A stretch of DNA of 44,887 nucleotides from Acidobacteriota bacterium (lineage in GTDB: Bacteria > Acidobacteriota > Terriglobia > Bryobacterales > Bryobacteraceae). The stretch lies in the NCBI GenBank assembly GCA_021813825.1, contig JAKAJI010000004.1, positions 1 to 44,887 on the forward strand, written 5' to 3'. A program made the position numbers and the translations under genes. Below are positions 9,701 to 18,355 of this stretch, piece by piece; the stretch's first letter is position 1, and every line of letters starts with the position of its first letter. Below the pieces are notes generated by a model. That model saw only the letters and a list, made by a program, of their open reading frames with translations, had not been told where the DNA came from and searched no databases.

Positions 9701-10430
9701 TTCCGGGATTCGTGAGCGAGATCGTGGTTCCTTCGAAGTCGGCGAGCGTGAGTTTTCCTTCCCGCGCGCGGGCGACGATCGCGTCAAACGCTTCGACATA
9801 CTCCTCGAAGCTCAGCGTGTCGGCGTTCTTGATGTTCGGAACTTTGAGCGAGCGAGTGCCGTCCTTGGCGGCGACGTCGACCGCGAGGCCGAAGTTCACG
9901 TGGTCACGGACGGCTCGATAGGCGGTCCCGTCGACACTGGCGAAGGCGTGGTTCAGCGCTTTGTTGGTGCGCAGCGCCTCGAGTATCGCCCAGCCGATGA
10001 TGTGGGTGAAGGACAACTTGGATTGGCCGGCGCGGCCGCGCGCGTCGTTGGCGATGCGGCGGTTCTCCTCGAGAATGGCCACAGCCACCATCCTTTGCGA
10101 GGTGGCCGTCGGCAGCGTAAGGCTGGCGGTCATGTTTTCGGCGATGCGGAGCGCTGCGCCGCGTAATGGAACGAGTTGCTCGCCGGCGACGGCGATGTGG
10201 GCGGGCGCGGCGGCGGGCGCGGGCTTTGCGTGTCCGTTCGACACCGCGGCCTCGACGCCGTTCAAGGCCGGCGCAGCCGCAGCGGCCCCGTTTCCTTCAA
10301 AAATCTTCTTCCAGCTTTCGTCTACCGTGCGGCGATCATGAAGATAGTTCAGATAGAGCTCATCTTCGAGCCACTGGTTGATCCCGGGAGCAGCGCTACC
10401 TGGCGCAGAACTACTGGATGAGTCAGACAT
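6708..10430 (-). CDS. kgd: multifunctional 2-oxoglutarate dehydrogenase/decarboxylase (E2 catalytic domain fused to E1; Kgd/OdhA type)
   Basis: 1240 aa; N-terminal linker, E2 catalytic motif TYDHRVIQGAESG, then E1o core (IGMAHRGRLNVLANI, HGDAAFAGQGVVAETLNLS). Confidence 0.9.
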   Translation of the reverse strand: MSDSSSSSAPGSAAPGINQWLEDELYLNYLHDRRTVDESWKKIFEGNGAAAAAPALNGVEAAVSNGHAKPAPAAAPAHIAVAGEQLVPLRGAALRIAENMTASLTLPTATSQRMVAVAILEENRRIANDARGRAGQSKLSFTHIIGWAILEALRTNKALNHAFASVDGTAYRAVRDHVNFGLAVDVAAKDGTRSLKVPNIKNADTLSFEEYVEAFDAIVARAREGKLTLADFEGTTISLTNPGTVGTYGSMPRLMPGQGAIIATGAIDYPAEYRALSEAARASLGISKVMMITCTYDHRVIQGAESGLFLARLQALLEGADEFYQRLMHAMSLTAKPATWSTMPAPSVPPAATAQPAATPAVSAELVEKQGAVMHLIHMHRVRGHLMADLDPLGLMHREEHPELDPETYGLTTGDLDQVFTVGTLQVHRGSSHTATLREILEAIRKTYCGTLTCEFMHIQHPDQKQWLQDRMEPEMNHWPLGDTVRRRILERLIEAEEFEHFLGTRFVGHKRFGLEGGESAIAILDEFVERAGAGGVHEIVIGMAHRGRLNVLANIIGKSMVQVFSEFEGGDPESIEGSGDVKYHLGASGVRKTTSGHEVALSVVCNPSHLEAVDPVVEGIVRPRQDRAGDAERARVIPLLIHGDAAFAGQGVVAETLNLSQLKGYKTGGTLHLVINNQIGFTTDPSEGRTATYSTDIARAVQAPIFHVNADDPEACVRAAQLAFDYRQQFKKDVVIDMVCYRRHGHNEADDPSYTQPLMYRKIKTHPSAAVQYARTLVASGLVDEAAVTAMRKTVSGRLNAIYDESKKGGERYHVDSLTAPEVEVKTRAEATQTAISPALLDRVVQKMTELPADFHLHPKLKSVVDKRRQILTGAPIDWATGEAIAFGSLVLEGTPVRLSGQDSGRGTFSQRHIKFFDYEDGRPYIPLQHAAPDQARFEVYDSSLSEYAVMGFEFGYSVADPSTLVLWEAQFGDFANGAQIMIDQFIATAETKWAQPSGLVLLLPHGQEGQGPEHSSARIERFLQLCGEDNMQVCNCTVPAQYFHLLRRQMVGGPQGRGMRKPLILFTPKRMLRNPRATSLLSDFTTGTFEEVLPDHSVDAGNVKRILVCSGQVYFDVLASREERKANDVAIVRLEQYYPFPEAKMRDALALYPANAEVRWVQEEPRNMGAWRFVREWFRPLLDPTGRTLGYAGRLESASPAPGSLKRHNAEQAELIEMAFAAELPAIPKKRPSRRKTR

Positions 10431-10511
10431 GCAGTTTGGTGGGAGGTTCCTTCTTCTCTCATCCTATCGCGATCCCGGCGGCTTGTCGGCAGGTCAAAGA
10501 CGACCTGCGGG

Positions 10512-11357
10512 CTAGTCTTCAATCTCGATCTTCGGCCCGGTCTTCGCTCTCTCTTCGGCGGCGCGCCGTTCGACCTGCCGGGCCAGTTCGAGATAAGGCC
10601 GGGCGACGTCGGTGGCGTCGCCGACCACGACAGGCCGGCCGGTGTCGCCGCCCTCCCGAACGCGCGGGTCGAGGGGAAGCTCGCCGAGGAACGTGACGTT
10701 CATCGCGTCGGCCGTCTTCTTCCCCCCGCCCTGGCTGAAGACGTCGATGCGCTCGCTGCAATGCGGGCAGATGAGGTAGCTCATGTTTTCGACGAGTCCC
10801 AGGAGCGGCACGCGGACCTGCTCGAACATGAGAATGGCCTTTCGTGCGTCTTCGAGCGAGACTTCGGAGGGCGTGGTGACGATGATTGCGCCGGTGAGGG
10901 GTGCGGTCTGGATCAGCGTAATCTGCACGTCGCCGGTTCCGGGCGGCAGGTCGACGATTAAGTAGTCGAGATCGCCCCAATCCACCGAGCGGAGGAACTG
11001 CTGGATGACGCTATTGAGCATGGGGCCGCGCCAGACCAGGGGTCGATCGCCCGGATTGAGCAGGCCCATGGACATCACTTTCATGCCGTAGCGTTCCACC
11101 GGCTGAATGCGCTCGCCGATCGCGTGAGGTTGGGCTCGGACGCCGAGCATGAGCGGCACGTTTGGCCCGTACACGTCGGCGTCGAGCAGTCCGACCTTAT
11201 TGCCCAGGCTGCCCAGTGCGAGCGCCAGGTTCACGGCCACCGTCGTCTTGCCGACTCCGCCTTTTCCGCTGCCGACGGCGATCAGGTTTTTCACGCCGGG
11301 GATTGGCGGCCGGACCGGCTCGCCCTGCGATCCCATTGGTCTCGATTGCGTTCCCAT
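10512..11357 (-). CDS. mrp: Mrp/NBP35-family iron-sulfur carrier ATPase
   Basis: Deviant Walker A GSGKGGVGKTTVAVNLA, LLDADVYGPN, YLIVDLPPGTGD, CPHC motif. Confidence 0.9.
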   Translation of the reverse strand: MGTQSRPMGSQGEPVRPPIPGVKNLIAVGSGKGGVGKTTVAVNLALALGSLGNKVGLLDADVYGPNVPLMLGVRAQPHAIGERIQPVERYGMKVMSMGLLNPGDRPLVWRGPMLNSVIQQFLRSVDWGDLDYLIVDLPPGTGDVQITLIQTAPLTGAIIVTTPSEVSLEDARKAILMFEQVRVPLLGLVENMSYLICPHCSERIDVFSQGGGKKTADAMNVTFLGELPLDPRVREGGDTGRPVVVGDATDVARPYLELARQVERRAAEERAKTGPKIEIED

Positions 11358-11459
11358 TTCTTACCGATGATCGCGCATTGTTGCGTCCCGGCGCCAATGT
11401 CGTCGGGCCAGCAGCAGCCGGCTTGGGCGGACCGAAGGGGCGTGTTACGCTGGCCTCTT

Positions 11460-11936
11460 ATGCAGCTTTCGGGGATTTTCCTCGGGCTTGGGGAGGAGAC
11501 GTTCGGCGAGCTTTTGCGGAACGTCTCGATCAGCGGCCTCAAGACATATCAACTTTATGAACGGATGAAGGTGCGCCTCCATCTACCGAAGCTCAACGCA
11601 AGCACGCTTCGTGCTGCTGAGCCGAAGCTTTGGCAGCGGCTCCAGACGGGGGAGGAGGACCTGGCTACGGAGTTGGCGCAGGCGATTCTGGTTGGGCATC
11701 TGGACATGATCATCGCGGTGCTGAATTTTCTCGAGATCCCGCACGAGGATGGGTTTTTCGCCAAAGACCTGGACGGGGCGAAATATCTCACGGGCGACTG
11801 GCAGCAGCGGGTTTACGATAAGTTTCAGGCGAGTTATCCGCGGGCGCTGCTGCTGTTTTATTTGAATCACTTGGGCTGGGAAGTGGCAAAGGCAGAGAGC
11901 ATTTTCCAGCCGTCGATGCCGGAGACCAAGGCGTAG
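11460..11936 (+). CDS. hypothetical protein
   Basis: 158-aa ORF from ATG 11460, divergent from mrp; the track start at 11124 lies antisense to mrp. Confidence 0.65.
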   Translation: MQLSGIFLGLGEETFGELLRNVSISGLKTYQLYERMKVRLHLPKLNASTLRAAEPKLWQRLQTGEEDLATELAQAILVGHLDMIIAVLNFLEIPHEDGFFAKDLDGAKYLTGDWQQRVYDKFQASYPRALLLFYLNHLGWEVAKAESIFQPSMPETKA

Positions 11937-11945
11937 CCGGGGACT

Positions 11946-12605
11946 ATGAGCGGGTTTTTCGACGCTGTGCGCAGCGGTGATGTCGGCACGATGCAGGCGC
12001 TGGCCGAAGCCGAGCCAGTCGTAATGTCCTCGCGCGACGAGCGCGGCATCGACGCCTATATGGCGGCGCGGTATGCACGGCAGACGGAGGCGGCGGAGTG
12101 GCTGCTTGGCCACGGCTTTGTTTGCGATGTGTTTTCGGCCGCCGTGGCGGGCAATACGGACCGATTGAGCGAATTACTGGCGCATGACCGGAGTCTGGCG
12201 ACCAGCTACAGCGCCGACGGATGGACGCCGCTGCACCTAGCGGCGTTTTTCGGCAGCCGAGGCGCGGCCGAGGTCCTGATGGCGGCCGGAGCGAATGTCA
12301 ACGCGCGCTCGCGCAACGCGATGCAGAATGCTCCGCTTCACGCCGCGGCAGCCGGAAAGAGCCTGGAAGTGGCCCGGTTGCTGGTCGCCAACGGAGCGGA
12401 CGTGAACGCGATTCAGGAGGGCGGTTGGACCGCCCTGCACGCCGCGGCGCAGAACGGCGACACGGAAATGGCGCTGCTGCTGATTTCGTTCGGCTCACGA
12501 GTGAAGGCGGCGGCAACCAACGGACAGACGCCGCTCGACCTGGCCCTGACCGGTGGCCGCGCCGAGATGGTGAACCTTCTTGATGAGCATGGAGCTTCCG
12601 ACTAG
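11946..12605 (+). CDS. ankyrin-repeat protein
   Basis: Repeats DGWTPLHLAAFFGSRGAAEVLMAAGANVNAR, NAPLHAAAAGKSLEVARLLVANGADVNAI, GGWTALHAAAQNGDTEMALLLI. Confidence 0.9.
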   Translation: MSGFFDAVRSGDVGTMQALAEAEPVVMSSRDERGIDAYMAARYARQTEAAEWLLGHGFVCDVFSAAVAGNTDRLSELLAHDRSLATSYSADGWTPLHLAAFFGSRGAAEVLMAAGANVNARSRNAMQNAPLHAAAAGKSLEVARLLVANGADVNAIQEGGWTALHAAAQNGDTEMALLLISFGSRVKAAATNGQTPLDLALTGGRAEMVNLLDEHGASD

Positions 12606-13632
12606 GCTCGTGAACCTTTCCCAAATTCAAAAGTTGTGCGATGACGCTCTCGTGAGGATCGCCTCGGCGGAAACCCGGGATGCGCTTGAAGCGGTGCGCG
12701 TGGAAGTGCTTGGCCGCAAAGGGGCGCTGGCCTCTTTTAGCAAGGAAATGGGCCGGCTGGCGCCGGAGGAACGCGCTGAGGCTGGTAAGAAGCTGAACGC
12801 CGCAAAGCAGGAGTTGGAAACCGCGCTTGCGCGGCGCCTCGAGGTGTTTGAGCGGGAAGCGCTGGAACGCCGGCTCGATGCCGAATGGCTGGATCTGACG
12901 CTGCCCGCTCCCGGACCTCGCCCCGGCAGTCTGCATCCTGTGACGCTGATCCAGCGTGAGGTCGAGGACCTTTTTCTCTCGCTCGGCTTTCGCGTCCTGG
13001 ATGGGCCCGAAGTCGAGACCGAATACCATAACTTCGACGCCCTGAATATCCCGCCGCATCATCCGGCACGCGACATGCAGGACACGTTCTGGCTGGACGG
13101 AGGACGGTTGCTCCGTACCCACACGTCGCCCGTGCAGGTTCGCGGCATGGAGCAGTTCCGACCCCCGCTGCGGATGATCGCGCCCGGACGCGTGTTTCGC
13201 AACGAAGAAGTGGACGCGTCGCACGAGCACACTTTTTACCAGGTCGAGGGCATGATGATCGACCGCGACGTTTCGGTGGCGCATTTGATCTACTTCATGC
13301 AAACCCTGCTCCGGCGCATCTTCCGCCGGGAAGTCACGGTGCGCCTGCGCCCCGGCTATTTTCCGTTCGTCGAGCCGGGTTTTGAACTCGACATTCGCTG
13401 CCTGATCTGCGGCGGCGAAGGTTGCCCGGTCTGCAAGCAGAGCGGCTGGGTGGAACTGATGCCATGCGGACTGGTGCATCCGAACGTTTTACGGATGAGC
13501 GGCGTGGATCCGGAGGAGTGGAATGGGTTTGCCTTCGGCCTCGGACTGACACGGCTGGCGATGATGCGGTACGGAATCGACGACATCCGGCTGCTGCAAA
13601 GCGGCGATCTACGATTCCTGACACAGTTTTAG
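12580..13632 (+). CDS. pheS: phenylalanyl-tRNA synthetase alpha subunit
   Basis: Class II motifs: EYHNFDALNIPPHHPARDMQDTFW, MIAPGRVFRNEEVDASHEHTFYQVEG, GFAFGLGLTRLAMMRYGIDDIR. Exact start (12580 TTG, 12583 or 12589 ATG) uncertain. Confidence 0.95.
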   Translation: MMSMELPTRLVNLSQIQKLCDDALVRIASAETRDALEAVRVEVLGRKGALASFSKEMGRLAPEERAEAGKKLNAAKQELETALARRLEVFEREALERRLDAEWLDLTLPAPGPRPGSLHPVTLIQREVEDLFLSLGFRVLDGPEVETEYHNFDALNIPPHHPARDMQDTFWLDGGRLLRTHTSPVQVRGMEQFRPPLRMIAPGRVFRNEEVDASHEHTFYQVEGMMIDRDVSVAHLIYFMQTLLRRIFRREVTVRLRPGYFPFVEPGFELDIRCLICGGEGCPVCKQSGWVELMPCGLVHPNVLRMSGVDPEEWNGFAFGLGLTRLAMMRYGIDDIRLLQSGDLRFLTQF

Positions 13633-13649
13633 CTTTCGAAGCGAGATCG

Positions 13650-15962
13650 ATGAAGTTCTCCTACAACTGGATTTGCGAGCTGGTAGACGGCCTCGATAAG
13701 CCGGCCGAGGCGCTGATGCGTCTCATGACGATGAAGGTGGCCGAGTGCGAGGGCGTGGAGGAAGTGGGCGCGCACCTGGCTCAGGCGGACGTGGCGACGC
13801 TTGTTTCCGTGGAGCCAATTGAAGGCAGTCACAACCAGGAAGTCGTAATCGAGACGGAGCGCTACGGCCGGCGCACCGTCGTCTGCGGCGCTCCGAACGC
13901 TCGTATCGGGCTGCGTTCCGTGTACGTGCCGGCGGGAGTGCGTCTGGGGAATCGAGAGATCGGCAAGGCGACGATCGATGGCGTGGAAAGCGATGGAATG
14001 TTGGTAAGCGCCGCCGAGTTGGGAATCGGCACGGACCATACCGGGATCCTGGATATCGATGGCGAACTTGGGCTGAAGCCGGACCATGTCATCGAGGTTG
14101 ACAACAAGTCGCTGACGCACCGGCCGGATCTATGGGGGCATCTCGGGATGGCCCGCGAGATCGCGGCGATTTTGGGCAAGAAGCTGATCGACCCGGCGCA
14201 GGGGCTTCCGCTGCCTGGTCCAGGCGGCGACTTACACGTTGAGATTGCCAACCCGGCCCTTTGCCCCCGTTACAGCGCGCTGGTTTTTGACAACGTGAAG
14301 GTGGGGCCGTCTCCAGCCTGGCTGCGGTGGCGGCTGGCGGCGATTGGCCTGAACTCGATCAACAATATCGTCGACGCGACGAACTGGATCATGGCCGAAC
14401 TGAGCCAGCCGATGCACGCCTTCGACGCGGACCTGCTGCACGGCGACACGATCTATGTGCGGACGGCGCGGGCGGGCGAATCGATCGTGGCGCTGAACGG
14501 CGAGACCTACGCGCTCGAGCCCGCGAACCTCGTGATTGCGGACGCGGCCGGACCGGTGGCGATCGCCGGTGTGATCGGCGGGCAAGACAGCGCGATCCAC
14601 GAAGGCACGACGCGGATCGTGCTCGAAAGTGCATGTTTCCTCGACTCGAGCGTCCGCAAGACGAGCGTGCAGTTGAAGCTGCGTACAGACGCCTCGATGC
14701 GGTTCGAAAAATCGCAGGATGCGGTGAATACGACGCGCGCGCTGGCGCGCGCGATTGTGCTGTTGGAACAAATCTGCCCTGGGATACGGCTGGTGGGCGG
14801 TCTGGCGGACGCAGGTGGCGAGCCGGCGCCTCCGCCGCCGATCGACTTGCCGCTTGCTTGGCTCGACCGCAAGCTCGGCCGTCATGTGGAGCCGGCGCAA
14901 GCGCGCGGCATTTTGCATGCGCTCGGTTTTGGCGTAAGTGAAGCAGATGGCGGATCGCTTTCGGTCTTGGTGCCGTCATGGAGGGCGACGAAGGACATCT
15001 CGATCAAGGACGACCTGGTGGAAGAGATCGGCCGCATCCTCGGCTATGATTCGATCGAGCCGCGCGCGCCGATGGTTCCCTGCGACGCCCCGCAGGCAGA
15101 CCCGCGCCTTGCGCTGTTGCGGCATATCCGGGATATGGCCGCGGCGCAAGGGTTTACGGAGGTCTATAACTACTCCTTCGTGAGCGAGGAAATGGCGGGG
15201 CGGTTCGGGTTTGAGGCTCGCTCGCACGTGCGCGTGTTGAACCCGATCGCGGCAGGTCAAACATTGCTGCGCAACAGCTTGCTGCCCGGAATCTTTCGCG
15301 TAGTCGAGGAAAACAGCCGGCACTTCGGCGCATTCCGTTTTTTCGAAATCGGGCGTGAGATCCACCCTTGTCCCGGGGAGGAACTTCCGAAGGAGACGCC
15401 ACGCTTTGCGGCCGCGATTTTCTCCCGTGACGACGGCGTGGCGGCTCTGTTCGAGCTGAAGCGTCTGGCGGAGTGCCTGGCGCCGGGCTGCCGGGCTGAA
15501 CCGGTGGACGCGCGCCGGTTTGAACATCCGAGGCGGGCGGCTGAGATCCGGGTTGCCGAAGGGACGCTTGGGCGCCTAAGTGAACTGCATCCGTCGCTTG
15601 GCCTGGAGGGACGAGCGGCAGTGCTGGACCTTGATATTGCCGTGCTTGAACGGAGGTTCGGCGCGGTGGCGAAGGTGCAGCCACAGCGGAAGTACCCGAC
15701 CAGCGCATTTGATCTTTCCGTCGTCGCACACGCGCGAACTCTGGCTGGCTCGCTCCTCGACGAATTGACCATCCTCGGCCGGGAAGACGTTGTCCGCATA
15801 GAATATTTGCGCCAGTTTGCTCTGCCCGACGGGCAGGTGAGCTTTTCCTACCGGCTGACCGTAGGCGCCGCTGACCATACGCTCTCGTCAGGCGAAGTGG
15901 CGGCGATCCGCGACCGGCTGATTGAGGGGATGAGAGCCCGCGGTTACGAACTACGCGTCTGA
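13650..15962 (+). CDS. pheT: phenylalanyl-tRNA synthetase beta subunit
   Basis: MKFSYNWICELVDGL start, B3/B4 and B5 regions, C-terminal anticodon-binding domain; follows pheS. Confidence 0.95.
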   Translation: MKFSYNWICELVDGLDKPAEALMRLMTMKVAECEGVEEVGAHLAQADVATLVSVEPIEGSHNQEVVIETERYGRRTVVCGAPNARIGLRSVYVPAGVRLGNREIGKATIDGVESDGMLVSAAELGIGTDHTGILDIDGELGLKPDHVIEVDNKSLTHRPDLWGHLGMAREIAAILGKKLIDPAQGLPLPGPGGDLHVEIANPALCPRYSALVFDNVKVGPSPAWLRWRLAAIGLNSINNIVDATNWIMAELSQPMHAFDADLLHGDTIYVRTARAGESIVALNGETYALEPANLVIADAAGPVAIAGVIGGQDSAIHEGTTRIVLESACFLDSSVRKTSVQLKLRTDASMRFEKSQDAVNTTRALARAIVLLEQICPGIRLVGGLADAGGEPAPPPPIDLPLAWLDRKLGRHVEPAQARGILHALGFGVSEADGGSLSVLVPSWRATKDISIKDDLVEEIGRILGYDSIEPRAPMVPCDAPQADPRLALLRHIRDMAAAQGFTEVYNYSFVSEEMAGRFGFEARSHVRVLNPIAAGQTLLRNSLLPGIFRVVEENSRHFGAFRFFEIGREIHPCPGEELPKETPRFAAAIFSRDDGVAALFELKRLAECLAPGCRAEPVDARRFEHPRRAAEIRVAEGTLGRLSELHPSLGLEGRAAVLDLDIAVLERRFGAVAKVQPQRKYPTSAFDLSVVAHARTLAGSLLDELTILGREDVVRIEYLRQFALPDGQVSFSYRLTVGAADHTLSSGEVAAIRDRLIEGMRARGYELRV

Positions 15963-15979
15963 AAGCAGTTGCTCAAGCT

Positions 15980-16055
15980 GGTGGGCCCTGTAGGATTTGA
16001 ACCTACGACCAATGGATTATGAGTCCACTGCTCTAACCGCTGAGCTAAGGGCCCG
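15980..16055 (-). tRNA. tRNA-Ile2 (CAU anticodon, expected lysidine-modified), CCA encoded
   Basis: GGGCCCTTAGCTCAGCGGTTAGAGCAGTGGACTCATAATCCATTGGTCGTAGGTTCGAATCCTACAGGGCCCACCA folds as a 76-nt cloverleaf; closely resembles E. coli ileX rather than tRNA-Met. Confidence 0.92.
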
Positions 16056-16123
16056 TTTCGGTGCGGTGCTGACCGCTATTGTAGCGTTGCTTCGCCCACC
16101 GGCCGCCGTTCACGAGACGCCAT

Positions 16124-16774
16124 TCAGGAAACGAGGCCGCGGCGGACGGCGTAGAGGATGAGCTCCGGCATGCTGTGGAGGTTCAGCTTCTGGAAGATTT
16201 TATTCCGGTGGGTTTCCAACGTAGCGAGGCTCACGTTCAGGATGCCTGAGGCCTCCTTGTTGGAGCGTCCCTCGGCCAGAAGTTGCAGCACCTCGCGTTC
16301 GCGCGTGGTCAACGTCTCGTAGCTGTCCTCGGCGCCGCGGCTCTGCAGATGGGTGGCATAGTTCTCCACGAGCATCCGGCTGACTTCGGGGCTCAGGAAA
16401 GCCTTCCCTTCATTGACCGCTCGAATGGCGCCGATTACGTCCGCATCGGTGGAATCCTTCAGCAGGTAGCCCCGGATACCGGCCTGCAGGGAGCGCAGAA
16501 CGTAGCCCTCGTCTGAGTGCATGCTTAGGATGATTACCTTCGTGTGCGTTAGTTTGGCCGCAATCTGCCGCGCCGCTTCCATCCCGTTGAGCATCGGCAT
16601 GGCAATATCGAGCACCGCAATATCGGGTCGCTGCTGTTCAGCCATTTCTACGGCTTGGCGCCCGTCGGAGGCCTCAGCCACGACTTCAAAATCCGGCTGC
16701 CGTTCCAGAAGCAACCGCATGCCCGCGCGGAGGATCGTGTGGTCGTCCGCCAGCAGGATCCTTATCTTTTCCAC
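16124..16774 (-). CDS. NarL/LuxR-family response regulator
   Basis: Receiver (ILLADDHTILR, IAVLDIAMPMLNG, LLKDS) plus LuxR HTH (LTTREREVLQLLAEGRSNKEASGILNVSLATLETHRNKIFQKL). Confidence 0.92.
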   Translation of the reverse strand: MEKIRILLADDHTILRAGMRLLLERQPDFEVVAEASDGRQAVEMAEQQRPDIAVLDIAMPMLNGMEAARQIAAKLTHTKVIILSMHSDEGYVLRSLQAGIRGYLLKDSTDADVIGAIRAVNEGKAFLSPEVSRMLVENYATHLQSRGAEDSYETLTTREREVLQLLAEGRSNKEASGILNVSLATLETHRNKIFQKLNLHSMPELILYAVRRGLVS

Positions 16775-17089
16775 TTCGTGCGCCCCCTTATCCCAATCGT
16801 ACCGATTCTAGCCGACGGTCCGCGGGAGCGGGAGAACATCGTCCCAGATCAGGCTGGGACCGGAAGATTTGAACCATACGGCCATCCGGGGGCGAAAATC
16901 ATGGTCACAGGGTATGTTCCGAAACTGAGGAAGCCGGTAGTATCGAGTTGTGAGGGCAAGGGATTCGTTAGGTGACAGGCCCCCTTTCCACCCTGCCACT
17001 TCCCTCAAAGTCCGGCGGATCCCTTGACCTCGCTTCATCCGCGCGCGATGCCTCTGGATGAGCGAGAGTGCTTCCCCCCCGGTCGGTGA

Positions 17090-17602
17090 TTGGTAATTGT
17101 TGCGACGGAGCATATCCCCTTGTTTGACCTTAGGCGTCTATTTCTGGGTTGGAGAGCGGGTAGGAGCGACTCGGGAGACGTACAAGAGGAGCCGCAAAAG
17201 GAAATCCGACTGCTTGCCATCACGGCTGACATCGAAAACGAGATCGATCTCCGGAAAATTGCTGCCGAGAATGGCTGGCGGATTGTCTCGGCCCGGTCTT
17301 CGGAGGAGGCCATTGCGGTATTGGAGAGCGGGGAATATGCTCTCGTTATTTGTGATCGGGATCTGCCCGGCGAGGATTGGCGCGAAGTGCTCTCGCGTCT
17401 GACAAGTGCCTCGCAACGAACGTGTATTTTGCTGGCTTCGCCCGTCACCGATGAATATCTCTGGAACGAGGTCATCCAGCACCGTGGTTACGATGTGGTG
17501 ACCAAGCCGTATCGCTATGACGAACTGAAACGGGCGATCACTTTCGCCGGGAGCTGGACGGGCCGGCCAGAGAGCCACCGTAGGGAGGCTGCGTCGCGAT
17601 AA
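17090..17602 (+). CDS. divergent receiver-like protein
   Basis: Keeps phospho-Asp-like VICDRDLPGEDW and VVTKPYRYDEL but the beta1 acidic pair is replaced (LLAITADI). Confidence 0.6.
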   Translation: MVIVATEHIPLFDLRRLFLGWRAGRSDSGDVQEEPQKEIRLLAITADIENEIDLRKIAAENGWRIVSARSSEEAIAVLESGEYALVICDRDLPGEDWREVLSRLTSASQRTCILLASPVTDEYLWNEVIQHRGYDVVTKPYRYDELKRAITFAGSWTGRPESHRREAASR

Positions 17603-17635
17603 GCTGTTGTACTGTCTTCACCCTTTGCGTGCCCG

Positions 17636-18334
17636 ATGAACCCAACACTCCATCTCTCTTCCAATGATTTAGAGAAACTTGCCGCCCTCGACTCGTGCAG
17701 TGTGTCGAATGCGATTGAGACGTTTAACGTTCGGCTCCGAAACGAAGGTTTCATCACCGGCGGAATTCGCTGTATGTTTCCGGGGCTGCCTTCCACCGTC
17801 GGTTACGCCGCCACATGCCGCATCCGCGCCTCGTCGCCTCCGATGACCGGCCGATGCTATTTCAATCGAATGGATTGGTGGAAGTACCTGCTCACGGTCC
17901 CAGCGCCGAGAGTACTGGTCATTCAGGATGTGGATCGCGTTCCGGGGATCGGAGCCTTTGTTGGCGAGGTTCACGCCACGGTTGGACGGGCGCTGCAGTG
18001 CGTCGGTTGTGTGACGAATGGGGCTGTACGCGATCTCGAAGCGGTCGAGGCTACAGGATTTCAACTTTTCGCGGGTAGCGTGAGCGTGTCTCACGCCTAC
18101 GCGCACATTGTGGAGTTTGGGGAACCGGTCGAGATCGGGGCGCTGAAGATCCGATCGGGAGACTTAATTCATGGGGACCGGCACGGTGTGCAGACCGTTC
18201 CCCTTTCAATCGCTTCCGAGGTTCCGCGCGTGGCCGAAGAGATCCGGCGGAGGGAGCAGGAGTTGTTTGCGTTTTGCCGCTCAGCCGAGTTCAGTTTTGA
18301 CCAGCTTGCGGCGCGCTTCCAGGAGCTGAGTTAG
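17636..18334 (+). CDS. RraA-like / HMG-CHA aldolase family protein
   Basis: LDSCSVSNAIETF..., VGEVHATVGRALQCVGCVTNGAVRDLEAVEATGFQLFAGSVSVSHAYAH, GDLIHGDRHGVQTVP. Confidence 0.8.
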   Translation: MNPTLHLSSNDLEKLAALDSCSVSNAIETFNVRLRNEGFITGGIRCMFPGLPSTVGYAATCRIRASSPPMTGRCYFNRMDWWKYLLTVPAPRVLVIQDVDRVPGIGAFVGEVHATVGRALQCVGCVTNGAVRDLEAVEATGFQLFAGSVSVSHAYAHIVEFGEPVEIGALKIRSGDLIHGDRHGVQTVPLSIASEVPRVAEEIRRREQELFAFCRSAEFSFDQLAARFQELS

Positions 18335-18355
18335 TAGACAAGTTAGACGAGTTTC

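Noticed and set aside
7293-10166. Plus-strand ORFs of 351 and 421 aa
   Set aside because: Entirely antisense to the Kgd-type gene, with His/Val/Asp-rich compositions typical of GC-rich shadow frames.
13380-13460. Cys-rich insert in PheS (CLICGGEGCPVCKQSGW) as a novel zinc motif
   Set aside because: To my knowledge this CxxCGGxGCxVCK segment is common in many bacterial PheS proteins.
12298-13479. 393-aa minus-strand ORF
   Set aside because: Antisense to the ankyrin gene and pheS; no recognisable domain.
15980-16055. tRNA-Met (CAU anticodon)
   Set aside because: Sequence closely resembles tRNA-Ile2 (GGCCCCTTAGCTCAGTGGTTAGAGCA...CTCATAATC type) rather than elongator or initiator Met.
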